A stretch of DNA of 64,000 bases from Thelonectria olida (taxonomy: Eukaryota > Ascomycota > Sordariomycetes > Hypocreales > Nectriaceae). Below the pieces are notes generated by a model, which was given only the letters and a program-made list of their open reading frames with translations, was not told the DNA's origin and searched no databases. This document shows, piece by piece, positions 41,740 to 51,099 of the stretch. The stretch lies in NCBI GenBank assembly GCA_020736575.1, contig JAGPYM010000040.1, positions 1 to 64,000 of the forward strand, read 5' to 3'. Position numbers and translations under genes: made by a program. Position 1 is the stretch's first letter, and each line of letters begins with the position of its first letter.

Positions 41740-42132
41740 CTTCAATCACCTATTGCCACCTATTGCCACAGGCTTAGCAAGCAGCTTCTAGTTAATTCCA
41801 CATAGCATAGAATAGGCATGTCAAACGGGTCAAAGTTCCAGCTAGCTAGAGCTCCGGAAATTCCGGTCACGGAACCGTCTACCGAACCGGAGCTCCGAAA
41901 TCCCGATCAAGGAACCGTCCCAGTTCCGAAATAACCCCTCAGCAAGGGCATCACTGAACAGATAGAAATAGGGCTACAAGCCACTCGTTAGATTGAGAGA
42001 AATCAAGAGCTTCTATGACGTCAATTCGCATACCATAAGTTTGACAAGGCATATATAGCCTGCCTTGAACCCTCAAGCAACGACGAAGAAAAGGAGATCA
42101 ATCACATCAAAATTCACCCAACTATCTGACAA
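41740..42132 (-). repeat. Diverged relic of the Copia LTR
   Basis: 41745-41818 and 42047-42132 resemble the reverse complement of the Copia LTR: CACCTATTGCCACAGGCTTA, GCAGCTTCTAGTTAATTC, AGGCATATA, and the terminal AAAATTCACCCAACTATCTGACA-like end. The other end is not recognisable. It is split by the insertion at 41819-42046 and ends 26 bases from the methyltransferase stop codon. Confidence 0.75.
41819..42046. mobile_element. 228-bp insertion with TG...CA ends in the LTR relic (solo LTR or MITE)
   Basis: 8-bp terminal inverted repeat TGTCAAAC/GTTTGACA and the 5-bp duplication AGGCA on both sides (41814-41818 and 42047-42051). Removing it restores the Copia-LTR-like sequence, proving insertion. 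TG...CA plus a 5-bp duplication favours a solo LTR; a small inverted-repeat transposon is the alternative. It contains a local repeat of the GGAACCGTC type. Confidence 0.75.
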
Positions 42133-42157
42133 CTTTCTATTCTCAGAACTCCCTGGC

Positions 42158-43370
42158 CTACTCCGGCTTCTTTGCATACACCACGTAACTGCAAAACATT
42201 AGCATAGGTAAGAAGACGTGGGAAAATGCGGCTTACATTGGCCAATAACCATGGATCTTGGGGTCTTTAAGTTCTTTCCGCACCTTCACCAGGAACACCT
42301 CAACTTCTTGCCTCGACCACCCTAGAACACGGGTGAAGAGGGCCATGCTGAAGCCTTCCAGAGATGGCATCACGTTCTCCAGGTTCCAAATTCCTGTCAT
42401 TTCCATCAGCATGCGTCTCTCTCAAGGCTAGATCGGTCCATTGGGGCAGAGCCCATCACGGAAGTTGCAAGGTTCATGATGCCGCCAAGAAATTCCATAC
42501 CTAGTTCCTTGAGCTTCTTGTCCTTTGGCCAGTGGTTCGTCGGCCATTTGTATACGGTTTCGACAATGTCAGTGAAGCCGGCGTCCGCGAGCTGCGACTT
42601 GTAGGACTCTGCGCTGTTTATAGGACGTCCAGCTTTGATTGTAGCATCCAGCTGGATTGCGGACCACTTTTGTAACGCCGAGTCCTCTGGCCATGTATCA
42701 TCGTCGACTTTGACAGGAAACACGATATCCGCCAGTTCTATCCAGCCACCTGGATTGAGGTTTCTATGAAACGGAAGTGTCAGCAGATATACCGAGCCAT
42801 ATTGATGATTCCTTAGCACTCTTACTCATAAGCTTGCTCGAAGAATCGCGGCCAGTCCGAGACTGAAGTGGTCATCATGCGGCTGTAGATGAAGTCGAAT
42901 TTGTAAGCAAACGTCCAGGGATCATCCAAGTCATCAATCTGGAAGGTGAGATTCGGCGGGACAAAAGACGGCTGAATAGGGCTCAGATCGATGCCAATGA
43001 TCTGTGCCCCGGGATGCTCGTCTGCAAAATCAATGGCCCAAATTCCAGTTCCGGTTCCGACGTCCAGGACCCGCTGGACTTGCTTCGCCGTGTCAGCGGG
43101 GCAAGTGTACAGCTTATCACCAAATGTCAGCATGAACAGGTGATGCTGCAGATCTAGGCGGTCATTCTCCCGCTCGTCGTTCGGGCTGAGATATTTCCCG
43201 TCCTTGTATGCATGGTACGTCCTCCCATTTTCCTCTCGATATTTTAGTATGCTGGAGCGAATTGAGGAGGTGGACGAGACAGTGTGGCCTGCGCCAAGAG
43301 TCGAATCGCCATCATTGATCTGGTTGACCTCTTGGTCGGCCTCTATCGGATGGGGTTCGGGTTCTGCCAT
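42158..43370 (-). CDS. LaeA-like SAM-dependent methyltransferase, four exons (331 aa)
   Basis: Class I methyltransferase of the fungal LaeA-like group, a family that includes regulators of secondary metabolism and tailoring enzymes. Exons: 42826-43370, 42501-42763, 42237-42393 and 42158-42188. Introns: 42764-42825 (GTAAGA...TAG), 42394-42500 (GTATGG...CAG) and 42189-42236 (GTAAGC...CAG). The joined frame is 332 codons including stop. Motifs: YREENGRTYHAYK, SAM-binding VLDVGTGTGIWAIDFAD, GIDLSPIQP, DDLDDPW, then NPGGWIELAD after the first splice and LFTRVLGW...KIHGYWPIYVVYAKKPE at the end. The second intron skips a stretch that would otherwise run into TGA. No biosynthetic cluster is visible around it, so its substrate cannot be inferred. 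Confidence 0.88.
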
Positions 43371-43571
43371 TATGAATCGGCGGTACAGCCACTAGACAGG
43401 AAAGCCGGTTGCGATTTTTAGGAATGGGGAAAAATCGACGAAGAGCGACCGACGAAAACCATCGACAGCCCACACCTTAAGTGTTATTGTCGGACTTGGA
43501 AGATGTAAAAGGCCGGCCCGAAGTGACGGTATTAATAGTGATAGAATTCACAGGGAAAATATGATGATTTT

Positions 43572-44604
43572 GGCCTCAAAGTGAGGTTATTCAATTGATC
43601 AATAGGGCTCTGTTCAAGCTGATCTGTTGATGTTTGTGTTGTTGTTGGGAATGAGGGGTCTCCCTTCATTTTACCCCGGGAGCCCAATAGGCGCACGGGT
43701 CCGTACACGCACGGGTCCCTGCTTAGTCAGTAACATCCTAGCATACCCCGCCAGCGGCCAGCGTCCCTTCACCACCAACGCAGTCGCCATCACATCACAG
43801 CAAGTAATTCAGGGAAAAAAAAATGGAATGTGGAATTAGCTGACTTGTTTTAATGGGCAAGTCTTCGCGCCTCTTCTATGACCTTGTATATGGCATTCGC
43901 TGCATGTAGGCAGGGTTTTTGCTACGGTACTAGGCACCTCTGTACCACTTGACCTGGCTGTAGTTGGGTTGAGGGTTTCTGGGGGTTTGGTAGTGGCTAA
44001 CCCCGCTGTAGTCGGGTTGGGAGTCCCTTGGGACTCGGTGGTGACTGGTCTGTTGATACGTAAATTCGGCTCGTGATTGTGTTGGGAAAACCGGGCTTCA
44101 GTACGGTGCTTGAGATGCCAAGTATCGGCCCAAGTCTCTTTAGCTATTACTGAAAATGGACACCCAGTGCCTCGAGGAGTTGTAATTTGTTGCTGTTCTT
44201 TTGGTGCATTCGGAGGGCGACGAAATCGATCGCATGAGTATGTGATTGTACGCCGACCAGCTTTGTCGATAGTTGATCTTCTGATTATAAAATTATAGCC
44301 TTTAGCCATTGCCCAAATATTAATAGCTAGAGATAAATCTTCTTGCGATAAAAATATCTCTTCGGGAGGAAGGCTATCGTCAGGAAACGAAGCCATTTTG
44401 TGGACGAGTATGGAGTAGTACAGGGGGTGATGAATGAATGAATGTGTCAGACGAAACAGGCTAGAGCCTTGGCATGTGACCTAGAAAAGAGGGGAAATGC
44501 GGAATCCCGCTCCCTCGAACTGGGAGAGAACATTATCAGGATCATCACTTTGAACAGGTCATCAAGAGGACCATTTGATCAATTGAATAGCCTGATTTTA
44601 GGCC
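43572..44604 (-). mobile_element. Internally deleted MULE-type element (probable)
   Basis: Imperfect terminal inverted repeats: left from 43572 (GGCCTCAAAGTGAGG, then TTATTCAATTGATCAA) and right ending at 44604 (TTGATCAATTGAATAG, then CCTGATTTTAGGCC). A clear target duplication was not found. The single gene inside holds only the two ends of a MULE transposase. Confidence 0.5.
43836..44396 (-). CDS. FAR1-type DNA-binding domain fused to a zinc knuckle (186 aa), MULE-derived
   Basis: Residues about 20-105 form a FAR1/WRKY-GCM1-like DNA-binding domain (INIWAMAKGYNFIIRRS, TITYSCDRF, GCPFSVIAKETW, WHLKHRTEARFSQHNHEPN). A Thr/Pro-rich linker with near-repeats of NPTTAG/ETLNPTTAR follows, then a knuckle CSECHIQGHRRGAKTC. 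In MULE transposases the FAR1 domain is N-terminal and this type of knuckle C-terminal, with the DDE transposase between; here the middle is missing but the frame stays open from ATG to stop. It could be a non-autonomous element's protein that binds transposon ends, a repressor, or a domesticated regulator. Confidence 0.7.
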   Translation of the reverse strand: MASFPDDSLPPEEIFLSQEDLSLAINIWAMAKGYNFIIRRSTIDKAGRRTITYSCDRFRRPPNAPKEQQQITTPRGTGCPFSVIAKETWADTWHLKHRTEARFSQHNHEPNLRINRPVTTESQGTPNPTTAGLATTKPPETLNPTTARSSGTEVPSTVAKTLPTCSECHIQGHRRGAKTCPLKQVS

Positions 44605-44960
44605 CCTGATATTACTAATTTTATTTCTATTGAACTACCTAACTCGGACCACACACTGACCCCTCGAGAGTCCAACAGAATGAAATTTATTACGCCCGGG
44701 AGGACCAAGCCTCATAGGGCCATGACGTTAACCTATTTTCAGTTCTAACGATTGATCGAGATCACCCAGAAGCCCCACACTCTTCCTCATCCACTGATTG
44801 GTCTCGCCTCGCTTGAATCTGATGTGACAGGCCTGCTTGAAGGCCAATTTCTCCAAGTGTTCAGCATCCTATCTTCAGCAGCTGAAGCATGGTCTGCCAA
44901 CTTGAGGCTGTTTGGTGTTAGTATCGCTAGGTTTGGTCGCTAATTTGATTAGTTAGTATG
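44605..44960. other. Spacer between the MULE remnant and the LINE
   Basis: No supported gene. It should contain the 3' untranslated region and 3' end of the minus-strand LINE, but no poly(A)-like or tandem tail and no target duplication could be recognised, so the exact LINE end is unknown. Confidence 0.4.
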
Positions 44961-47900
44961 TTATCCAGTCTGGTTTGCATCAAGTCTCCTCGTGTCCATG
45001 GCGAACTTAATCGCCGCCCGCACTGCCTGTAGGTCTGGTGCCCATTTTGGGCCATCCGATGCCGCCTTTCCTCCCAAAAAGAACGAGAGGTTCCCCATCT
45101 TTGCCTGTCCGACCCTTCGCATGCCTTCCCGCTGTGCATCCCACTTCGCACACCAGAACAGAAAATGTTCCATCGTCTCTGCTGCTCGTCCACAGTTGCA
45201 CCTGTCCGATTCTGCTGCTCCAATCCTGTGCAGGTAGCTGTTGATCCTAGCCATTCCCGTGCGGAGCTGGGAGAGCATGTCTGATTCGCGTCTCTTCAAT
45301 CCATCATACAGGGAGCGCGTGTGTACGCCTGGTAACGCTTTGTCGATTCGCTTCGAGTAGTTTCCGACCCCATCGGGCAGGATCTTCTGCCGCTGTTGCT
45401 GTGCGATCGCTAGTCTCATCCGTGTGGAACGCGCTTGGTATGTTGGTTTCTCAGGTCTCTGTCCTCCTCGTGCGGCTCTTCGCGCTTCCGTCTTTGCCTC
45501 GCTGCCCATCGGGAAGTCCTTGTCTCCGGCTGGTACCCACAGCATTTTGACGACGTTGCCACTCTTCTGGAGTCGTTCGGCATGCCTATGGATCTCCTGG
45601 ACGGTGTATTGTCCCGACTGCTGTTGCGGCCGCGCGATCACTTGCAGTGCTGATCGGCTGCTCGTCATAACAGTCAACTGTCGATGTTGAAGTCCATCCG
45701 GCATGCATCTCAGCGCCGTCGCTATAGCTTCCAGCTCTGCCGTGTACACGTTCTGGTCGTCTCTGGAACCGATCATAATCGAGTACCTGGCCACCACCTC
45801 GCCCGGTCTGTTGCTCAGAGTATCACGGACGATGCCGCCCATGCCTACCCTTCCTGCCTTCTCAGAGGCACTGGTTGCCACCAGGATGCCCTCCATCCTC
45901 TTGGCGGTTTCTGTCGCCATATCTCGGTCGAGGTCGTACCCGATGGGCAGGCGGCTGTGCCATGGTGGTAGTGTATATGCCTGGATTGTTTCCATTCGTT
46001 CAGCTGTGTTCCCTTCTTGTGCCAGCGCGAGTTTCTTCATCGGAGACAGGTATCTCCGGCTGCTTGGCATCTTGAGACCCGCGAGTGGGTGCGTCTTTGG
46101 TAGGGTGTGCAGGTTGATCCAGAGCCTAGTGCCGGCTCGGGCATGCCGTTCCCTTATCGTTGGGATGCTTGCCTCTGCTTCTAACACAGCCGTCGCTGCC
46201 GTTCGGAAGGCGCCGGTGATCGCTTGCGCCCGTACTTTCTGTGCTCTGTTCAGCCAACTCAATTCTCTTATCCCGCACGCATGCGCCCACACGGTGGAGG
46301 CGTAGTCCATGGTTGGTGCCACCGTAGCCGTGAAGAGCTGCCTTGCTGTCCGAGGTGATAGCATCTTGAGCCTCCTCAGGCACATGGCGGCCGCCAAGCC
46401 CTTGGCTGCTGCTCTGGCCATGTGTTCCTTGTACCGTAGCTTCGCATCCATCACCACTCCTAGGATCTTGGCGCTTGGTGTCGGTCTGACCTCTTTTCCT
46501 TTGATCACGAATGGTGTGTCGCTGGTGCGCTCGGCATTGCGCGTGAAGTGTATGATGGTTGTCTTGTCGCCTTCGAATGTTGCACCGCTCCGTCTCTCCC
46601 ATTCCAGTGCCTTGTCTATGATGGCTTGAATGCCCGCTCTGTTTGTCTCCGCCGTTGGCCCCATCACCCAGGCCGAGTAGTCGTCGACGAATGCCATCGA
46701 GCCGCCTGTTGAGTTGATTCTACTCTGTACTAGATCCGCGTTGAAAAACAGGAACAGCACCGGCGACAGCGGCGACCCCTGCGGAAGGCCCGCTTGGGGT
46801 AGCGGCTGTCGCTCCGACGTGTAGTCGTTCACTACGATGCTCGCTGTGCGGTTTGAGCAGAAAGCATCGATCCATTTGACCAGCCACCGTGGTATGCCTC
46901 TGGCCTCCAGTCTCTGCAGAAGTCGATCCTTGAATACGCCGTTGTATGCGCCTTTGATATCGAAGCTGATCAGACTAACCACCTTGCGGTTTCTCCACGC
47001 CCTGTAGATCTGTTCTTGCAGGAGCAGCAGTGCCTGTTCTGTCGACCTCCGTTTTCTTGCTCCAAAGTGGTTTGTGGGTAGGAGTCCGAACGTCTCGACG
47101 GCGTACGAGATCCTGTCCGCCACGACCGCCTCGAGAATCTTACCCAGCGTCGACAGTAGTGAGATGGGTCTCCATGCCCTGGCGATCGCGTAGTCGCCCT
47201 TGTCTGGTTTCTTGAGCGGGATGATCTTGGCGCTTCTCCACTGGTCCGGCAGTACTCCATCTATCAATGACGTTCGGAATAAGTGTAGTACCCGGTCTTG
47301 GACCACTGGCCAAAGTTGTTTCCATACCATCGCTGGTAAGCCGTCTTCCCCGGGTGCTTTCCATGCTTTGGCCGCCATGACTTTCTGCTCCACCTCGTCC
47401 AGGGTTATGTTCGGCATGTCCACCTCCATCCGGCGGGGACGGGTCCCTTCATCTTCGATGACGGCCGGCAGCGGTGGGAAGAATGCGCTGAGTAGCTCCT
47501 CGGCTTGCTCTGCCTTGTCCTTCGTCTTTGTTCCATCCGGCCTCTTGAGCGGTGGGATCTTGTCGCTCATGGCATCGCCTCCGGGCTTGAGGTATCTTGC
47601 CGACTGCCAAATATTGGCTCCGTCCGCGAGAAAGTCATCCCAGTGTGCCTTCTTCTGTTTCCTGATCGCGTCATGGTATTCTTTGCCTGCTTCCTTGGCT
47701 CTCTTTTCCAGATCCGGCGCCCGTTGACCTCTTCGACGTTGTGATCTCGCTTGGTTCCTCCAGTACGTGTACGCCCGTCGAAGCCGGGTTAGGTCTGTTG
47801 TCCACCACCTCTTCGCGTACGGGGATGGCTTTGCCAGTGGCACGAGCTTGTCGACTGCTTCGAGCACAACTCCCATGAGCATGTCCGTTTGGGTCTGCAC

Positions 47901-48797
47901 ATCGTCATCCCATGGCAGCCATCTGAGCCTTTCCTCCACTCTCTCTCTGATCGCTGTCCACGGTGCGTTCTTGAACAGCCGTCGTTCGCTGGCTCTCCTT
48001 TCTAGCATACTAAGGTCGAACTCAGTTCGGATTGCTCTGTGGTCTGAACCATGTTCCGTTGGGTGGATCCCGCATGCTACCATCTCCTCAGCCAACTCGG
48101 CCGACGCCAGTATCAAGTCTATCGTACTTGAGTGCTCCGAGCTCTCCCACGTCTTCGTCCCCCGGGGGAGAAGGCTGAGCAAGCTGTGCTCCTCCATGAG
48201 ACCGATAATCGGCTCTGCCTCGCCTTGTCTCCTGCCTGTCACGTCTTCTCCTCCCCAGAGGTGGTCGTGGCGATTGAAGTCGCCCGCTAGTATCACATCC
48301 GTTCTTCTCCCTGTTGCGTTGCGGAATGTCGTCACTTGGGTATGCAGCGTCTCCATTGTGGCAAGCAGCGTCTCTTCGTTTTTCCCCTCCACATACACCG
48401 AGATCACCAGCACATCCCTATCGGGGAGTCGCAGCACCGCCCCCGTTAGGTCTGCTGATGGTATTGGGATCTGTTCCGCCTCTATGTCTCGTCGAATCCA
48501 TAGCATGCTACGGATTGGCCACTGCGCATCATGCGTCTGCGTCGGTATCATCTTGGTCCAGTTGCTATGGCTGTTCGGTGTCGTCACCACCGCACCGTCA
48601 ATGGTTCGTGCGTATGGTTCGGCAACAGCCAGCACTGCGTACTGCTGAAGGTCCTGGTCGTTCATCATGCTTAGTTGGACCACGTCTCTCTTTCGTACGT
48701 TGAGTTGGAATATTTGCAGTTTAGTATGCATCGCCCTGTCCATTCCGTGCCCGGCAGTTTCGGCTGAAAGCTTCGTGCGGCCCTCCGCAGGTAGCAC
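44961..48797 (-). CDS. LINE ORF2: endonuclease, reverse transcriptase, degenerate RNase H
   Basis: Nicks target DNA and copies the element's RNA into it. The likely start is the ATG at 48731, which overlaps the ORF1 stop; the frame itself opens at 48797. Endonuclease motifs: FQLNVRK, AVAEPYA, LAGDFNRHDHLWGG, TEHGSDHRAI. Reverse transcriptase: AWRPISLLSTLGKILE, SFDIKGAYNGV, GLPQGSPLSPVLF and the catalytic FVDDYSAW. The RNase H-like segment keeps the Glu in YTAELEAIA but has ATSAS and TSSR where a TDxS and a TDS are usual. A C-terminal CNCGRAAETMEHFLFWC finger follows. At about 1256 residues it is of normal size for Tad-clade ORF2. Confidence 0.93.
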   Translation of the reverse strand: MLPAEGRTKLSAETAGHGMDRAMHTKLQIFQLNVRKRDVVQLSMMNDQDLQQYAVLAVAEPYARTIDGAVVTTPNSHSNWTKMIPTQTHDAQWPIRSMLWIRRDIEAEQIPIPSADLTGAVLRLPDRDVLVISVYVEGKNEETLLATMETLHTQVTTFRNATGRRTDVILAGDFNRHDHLWGGEDVTGRRQGEAEPIIGLMEEHSLLSLLPRGTKTWESSEHSSTIDLILASAELAEEMVACGIHPTEHGSDHRAIRTEFDLSMLERRASERRLFKNAPWTAIRERVEERLRWLPWDDDVQTQTDMLMGVVLEAVDKLVPLAKPSPYAKRWWTTDLTRLRRAYTYWRNQARSQRRRGQRAPDLEKRAKEAGKEYHDAIRKQKKAHWDDFLADGANIWQSARYLKPGGDAMSDKIPPLKRPDGTKTKDKAEQAEELLSAFFPPLPAVIEDEGTRPRRMEVDMPNITLDEVEQKVMAAKAWKAPGEDGLPAMVWKQLWPVVQDRVLHLFRTSLIDGVLPDQWRSAKIIPLKKPDKGDYAIARAWRPISLLSTLGKILEAVVADRISYAVETFGLLPTNHFGARKRRSTEQALLLLQEQIYRAWRNRKVVSLISFDIKGAYNGVFKDRLLQRLEARGIPRWLVKWIDAFCSNRTASIVVNDYTSERQPLPQAGLPQGSPLSPVLFLFFNADLVQSRINSTGGSMAFVDDYSAWVMGPTAETNRAGIQAIIDKALEWERRSGATFEGDKTTIIHFTRNAERTSDTPFVIKGKEVRPTPSAKILGVVMDAKLRYKEHMARAAAKGLAAAMCLRRLKMLSPRTARQLFTATVAPTMDYASTVWAHACGIRELSWLNRAQKVRAQAITGAFRTAATAVLEAEASIPTIRERHARAGTRLWINLHTLPKTHPLAGLKMPSSRRYLSPMKKLALAQEGNTAERMETIQAYTLPPWHSRLPIGYDLDRDMATETAKRMEGILVATSASEKAGRVGMGGIVRDTLSNRPGEVVARYSIMIGSRDDQNVYTAELEAIATALRCMPDGLQHRQLTVMTSSRSALQVIARPQQQSGQYTVQEIHRHAERLQKSGNVVKMLWVPAGDKDFPMGSEAKTEARRAARGGQRPEKPTYQARSTRMRLAIAQQQRQKILPDGVGNYSKRIDKALPGVHTRSLYDGLKRRESDMLSQLRTGMARINSYLHRIGAAESDRCNCGRAAETMEHFLFWCAKWDAQREGMRRVGQAKMGNLSFFLGGKAASDGPKWAPDLQAVRAAIKFAMDTRRLDANQTG

Positions 48798-50187
48798 ACG
48801 ACGGCTCTGTTACTTGGCATTGCCTGTGCTGGTGTCCTTGCTGCGCACACCTTCCGCATACCTGTTCTTTCTTGCATGCGAATGCTTTGTGGCCAATGTT
48901 CCAGCACTTGTAGCACTGAACTGGTCCTTGACGCCGCTCAAAGACGTTGGTGTTGGCCGACTCCCCGGCCAGGTGAAAGTATCCCTCCTCGAGGAGTCGC
49001 TTCGCATCGTTTCCTTTCGTCACGTAGATCACCATTGACCCGTACGTCTTTCCGTTCTCCCTATCGCTGAGCCAGTGGATCTTGGTGATCGTCACCTCGT
49101 TCTCCCTGCCCAGTGCCTCCACCGCTCCTGGCAGTATATTGCCGTCCGAGTCCAGTACTGCCGTACGGTTCGCACCGTCTACCTTGACCGGGTAGAGTTG
49201 GTCCCTGAGTACTCTCGCACCCTTGACCGCAGTCCTCTCGGCTGTCTCCTTGACCAGCTGCATCTCCGCCTCATCTCTACAGATCACCTTGATGCGGTCT
49301 GTGTTCCTTGCGTCCTTCACCACGGCTGCGCACCTCCAGTCCTGTCGGCCCTCCTTCTTTCGCATCTCCTCCTCGATGGCCTGTCGGATTCCTCCCGCTT
49401 GTGCCTTGCCCTTCTCCTCCTCGTTGACGCGCGATGTGTCGATGGTACAGAAGAGAGTATCGGTGAACGCGGACGGTGTTGTTCGCATAGACGACAGGCT
49501 TCGGACGTTGCCTGGTTGGCTTGTCGGGGGAGTACGCGCTACGTCTGCATACGATGGCTGAGGGCTCGTCTGGGCACTATTGGCCGCAATGCTTTGGGCC
49601 ACCATGTCCAGCTGTTCTCGCAGTTGTTTCAACTCTTCCGTGGTTTGTTCTTGCGCCTGTCTAAGTTGCTCGTTTGTTTCTCGCATCGCCTTTAGTTCCT
49701 CGGCGGTCTGTTCATGCATACGTCTAGTTTCTTCGGCCTTCTTCCGGTCCTCGGCTGCCTCAGCCCTGACCGTCTGTATCTCCTGTTGGAGTCGTTGAAT
49801 CATTTCCAGCTGGTCGCTCACCATCTTCGTCGCCGACCCCTGGTTCTCCAGCAACGCATCCCAGAGCCTCTGCAACATCTTCTTCTGTTCGGTCATTATA
49901 TGGGTCGACGTTTCCTGGAGCATTGTCCGGAGCATCATCTGGATTAGCGATTCGTTGCCGCTCACCGCGCTCTCCATGGCCTGTGATCCCTCGACCACAT
50001 TGCCACGATCGTTGTCACCCGCTGCCATTTGCCCTGCGCCAACATTCTTCGACGTTCCGGCCTTGCTTGCGGCTGCCTGCACACTTTTCTGGGCCTTCGC
50101 GGTCGGTTTCACTGGTCTCGACGAGCGACGCGTCGCGGCCACCGAATCCCCACCCTCGACAAGGATCTCCTCGACGGTCGCGTCCAT
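48721..50187 (-). CDS. LINE ORF1: Gag-like nucleic-acid-binding protein (488 aa)
   Basis: RNA-binding component of the LINE particle. Begins MDATVEEILVEGG. A long Gln/Glu/Arg-rich coiled coil spans about residues 115-205, then an RNA-recognition-like region (VTITKIHWLSDRENGKTYGSMVIYV). Three tandem Cys/His knuckles close the protein: CYKCWNIGHKAFAC, CGRCAQQGHQHRQC and CATCGGPHEAFSRNC. The order coiled coil, RRM-like, CCHC is standard for Tad-like ORF1. Stop at 48721-48723 lies inside the start of ORF2. Confidence 0.9.
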   Translation of the reverse strand: MDATVEEILVEGGDSVAATRRSSRPVKPTAKAQKSVQAAASKAGTSKNVGAGQMAAGDNDRGNVVEGSQAMESAVSGNESLIQMMLRTMLQETSTHIMTEQKKMLQRLWDALLENQGSATKMVSDQLEMIQRLQQEIQTVRAEAAEDRKKAEETRRMHEQTAEELKAMRETNEQLRQAQEQTTEELKQLREQLDMVAQSIAANSAQTSPQPSYADVARTPPTSQPGNVRSLSSMRTTPSAFTDTLFCTIDTSRVNEEEKGKAQAGGIRQAIEEEMRKKEGRQDWRCAAVVKDARNTDRIKVICRDEAEMQLVKETAERTAVKGARVLRDQLYPVKVDGANRTAVLDSDGNILPGAVEALGRENEVTITKIHWLSDRENGKTYGSMVIYVTKGNDAKRLLEEGYFHLAGESANTNVFERRQGPVQCYKCWNIGHKAFACKKEQVCGRCAQQGHQHRQCQVTEPSCATCGGPHEAFSRNCRARNGQGDAY

Positions 50188-50766
50188 CTCACGATGCCCC
50201 GGTCACGGCAGCGCCAGTCCCTTCTTTCGCCCGGGCGCCCATGTATTGGCCGCCGTGTGAAAGGACTCAAGGTTTCTTTCACAAGAAGAGTTAGAGGAAG
50301 CATCTGTATTAGGAACGGTGCAAGTGGGCGGTGATTCTTCGTGGATGAAATAATAAGGCTACAGACGAGGCCATATCGGTCCACGTGAGCAATGTTATGT
50401 AACGGCGCAATCACAGCTGCAGGTAGGCGCCCAGCACAGGTTGTACTCCGTGGTCAGCTATCCATGCATCCTCGTTGCGAGGGAAGGGGATCACGCGGCA
50501 AGGTAAGCCGCGGAAGGACACGAGTTAGTACCTGCGGAGTTGAAGTGCGCATTGAAGATGCCGGCTCTCGATTGATTGCCCGGTTGGAGGAGTCCATGAG
50601 CTGTTTGCTGCCACATTGGGAAGGAGGCGCGACCGTCATGGCGCGTCATAGCTCTCATTACGTCTCAGTTCCAGTGGCCAATCACAGGGTCCGGTTACGC
50701 TCCTGGCAACTGGACCAATCATAGGGACCTGCACGCTCCCCTGCTAACAGGTCCATTCACTCGTCG
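50188..50766. other. Region between LINE ORF1 and the first Helitron end
   Basis: No convincing gene. It probably holds the LINE 5' untranslated region and part of an older Helitron into which the LINE may have inserted, since a Helitron-type 3' end follows at 50767. Their junction was not found. Confidence 0.35.
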
Positions 50767-50818
50767 ACAGGAGAGGCAAACCGGTCGCGGTTTGCGCAAG
50801 GGAGCCTTGAGGAACGAA
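50767..50818 (+). repeat. Helitron 3'-terminal segment with hairpin (upstream unit)
   Basis: A 52-base segment (ACAGGAGAGG...GAACGAA) almost the same as 60993-61044. It contains a perfect 8-bp stem, GCAAACCG and CGGTTTGC (50776-50795), with loop GTCG. Similarity to the second copy stops on both sides. Read as the 3' end of a preceding Helitron unit in a head-to-tail array. Confidence 0.65.
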
Positions 50819-51099
50819 ACCTGATGTTGGAGATAGAATCTGCCCGTTTAATCCCGATCGCTAAGATGCCTTCCCCAGCGGAGAGGCTCAACTTGCCCTG
50901 GGCTCCCACACAAGAAGACGCGTGTGGCCGCCATGGACGGGTAAAAGCGGGGATTTAAGGTTAATCAGCGAGTGAGTTGGGCTATGTAAGTGCTAGAGCT
51001 TAATTGTACGACTTGAATGTAGAATACACAAAAGGGGGAACGATTTCCTATTCATGTGCACTCTTTGTAATAACAATGGTTTCCCGAATCGTCCTTCAA

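Larger units (their letters stand above)
44961..50187 (-). mobile_element. Tad-like LINE (non-LTR retrotransposon), coding region
   Basis: Two overlapping long frames on the minus strand: ORF1 with three CCHC knuckles, ORF2 with endonuclease, reverse transcriptase, RNase H-like region and a C-terminal zinc motif. No LTRs. Both frames are uninterrupted. The limits given are those of the coding region; the untranslated ends were not located. Confidence 0.9.

Noticed and set aside
41344..42132. A full solo LTR from TGTT at 41344 to CTGACA at 42132
   Set aside because: Flanking bases (AGTTA and ACTTT) do not match and the left half shows no similarity to the Copia LTR; only the right part was kept as a relic.
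42393..42500. Reading the methyltransferase straight through to TGA after LERDAC
   Set aside because: A GTATGG...CAG intron joins KELG to IWNLENV and gives the family's normal C-terminus with an exact frame.
44605..44960. Search for the LINE 3' tail and target duplication
   Set aside because: No poly(A)-like or short tandem tail and no matching flank near 50.2-50.8 kb, so no end was assigned.
45424..48648. Long plus-strand frames opposite LINE ORF2
   Set aside because: Ser/Cys-rich shadows of a well-supported minus-strand gene.
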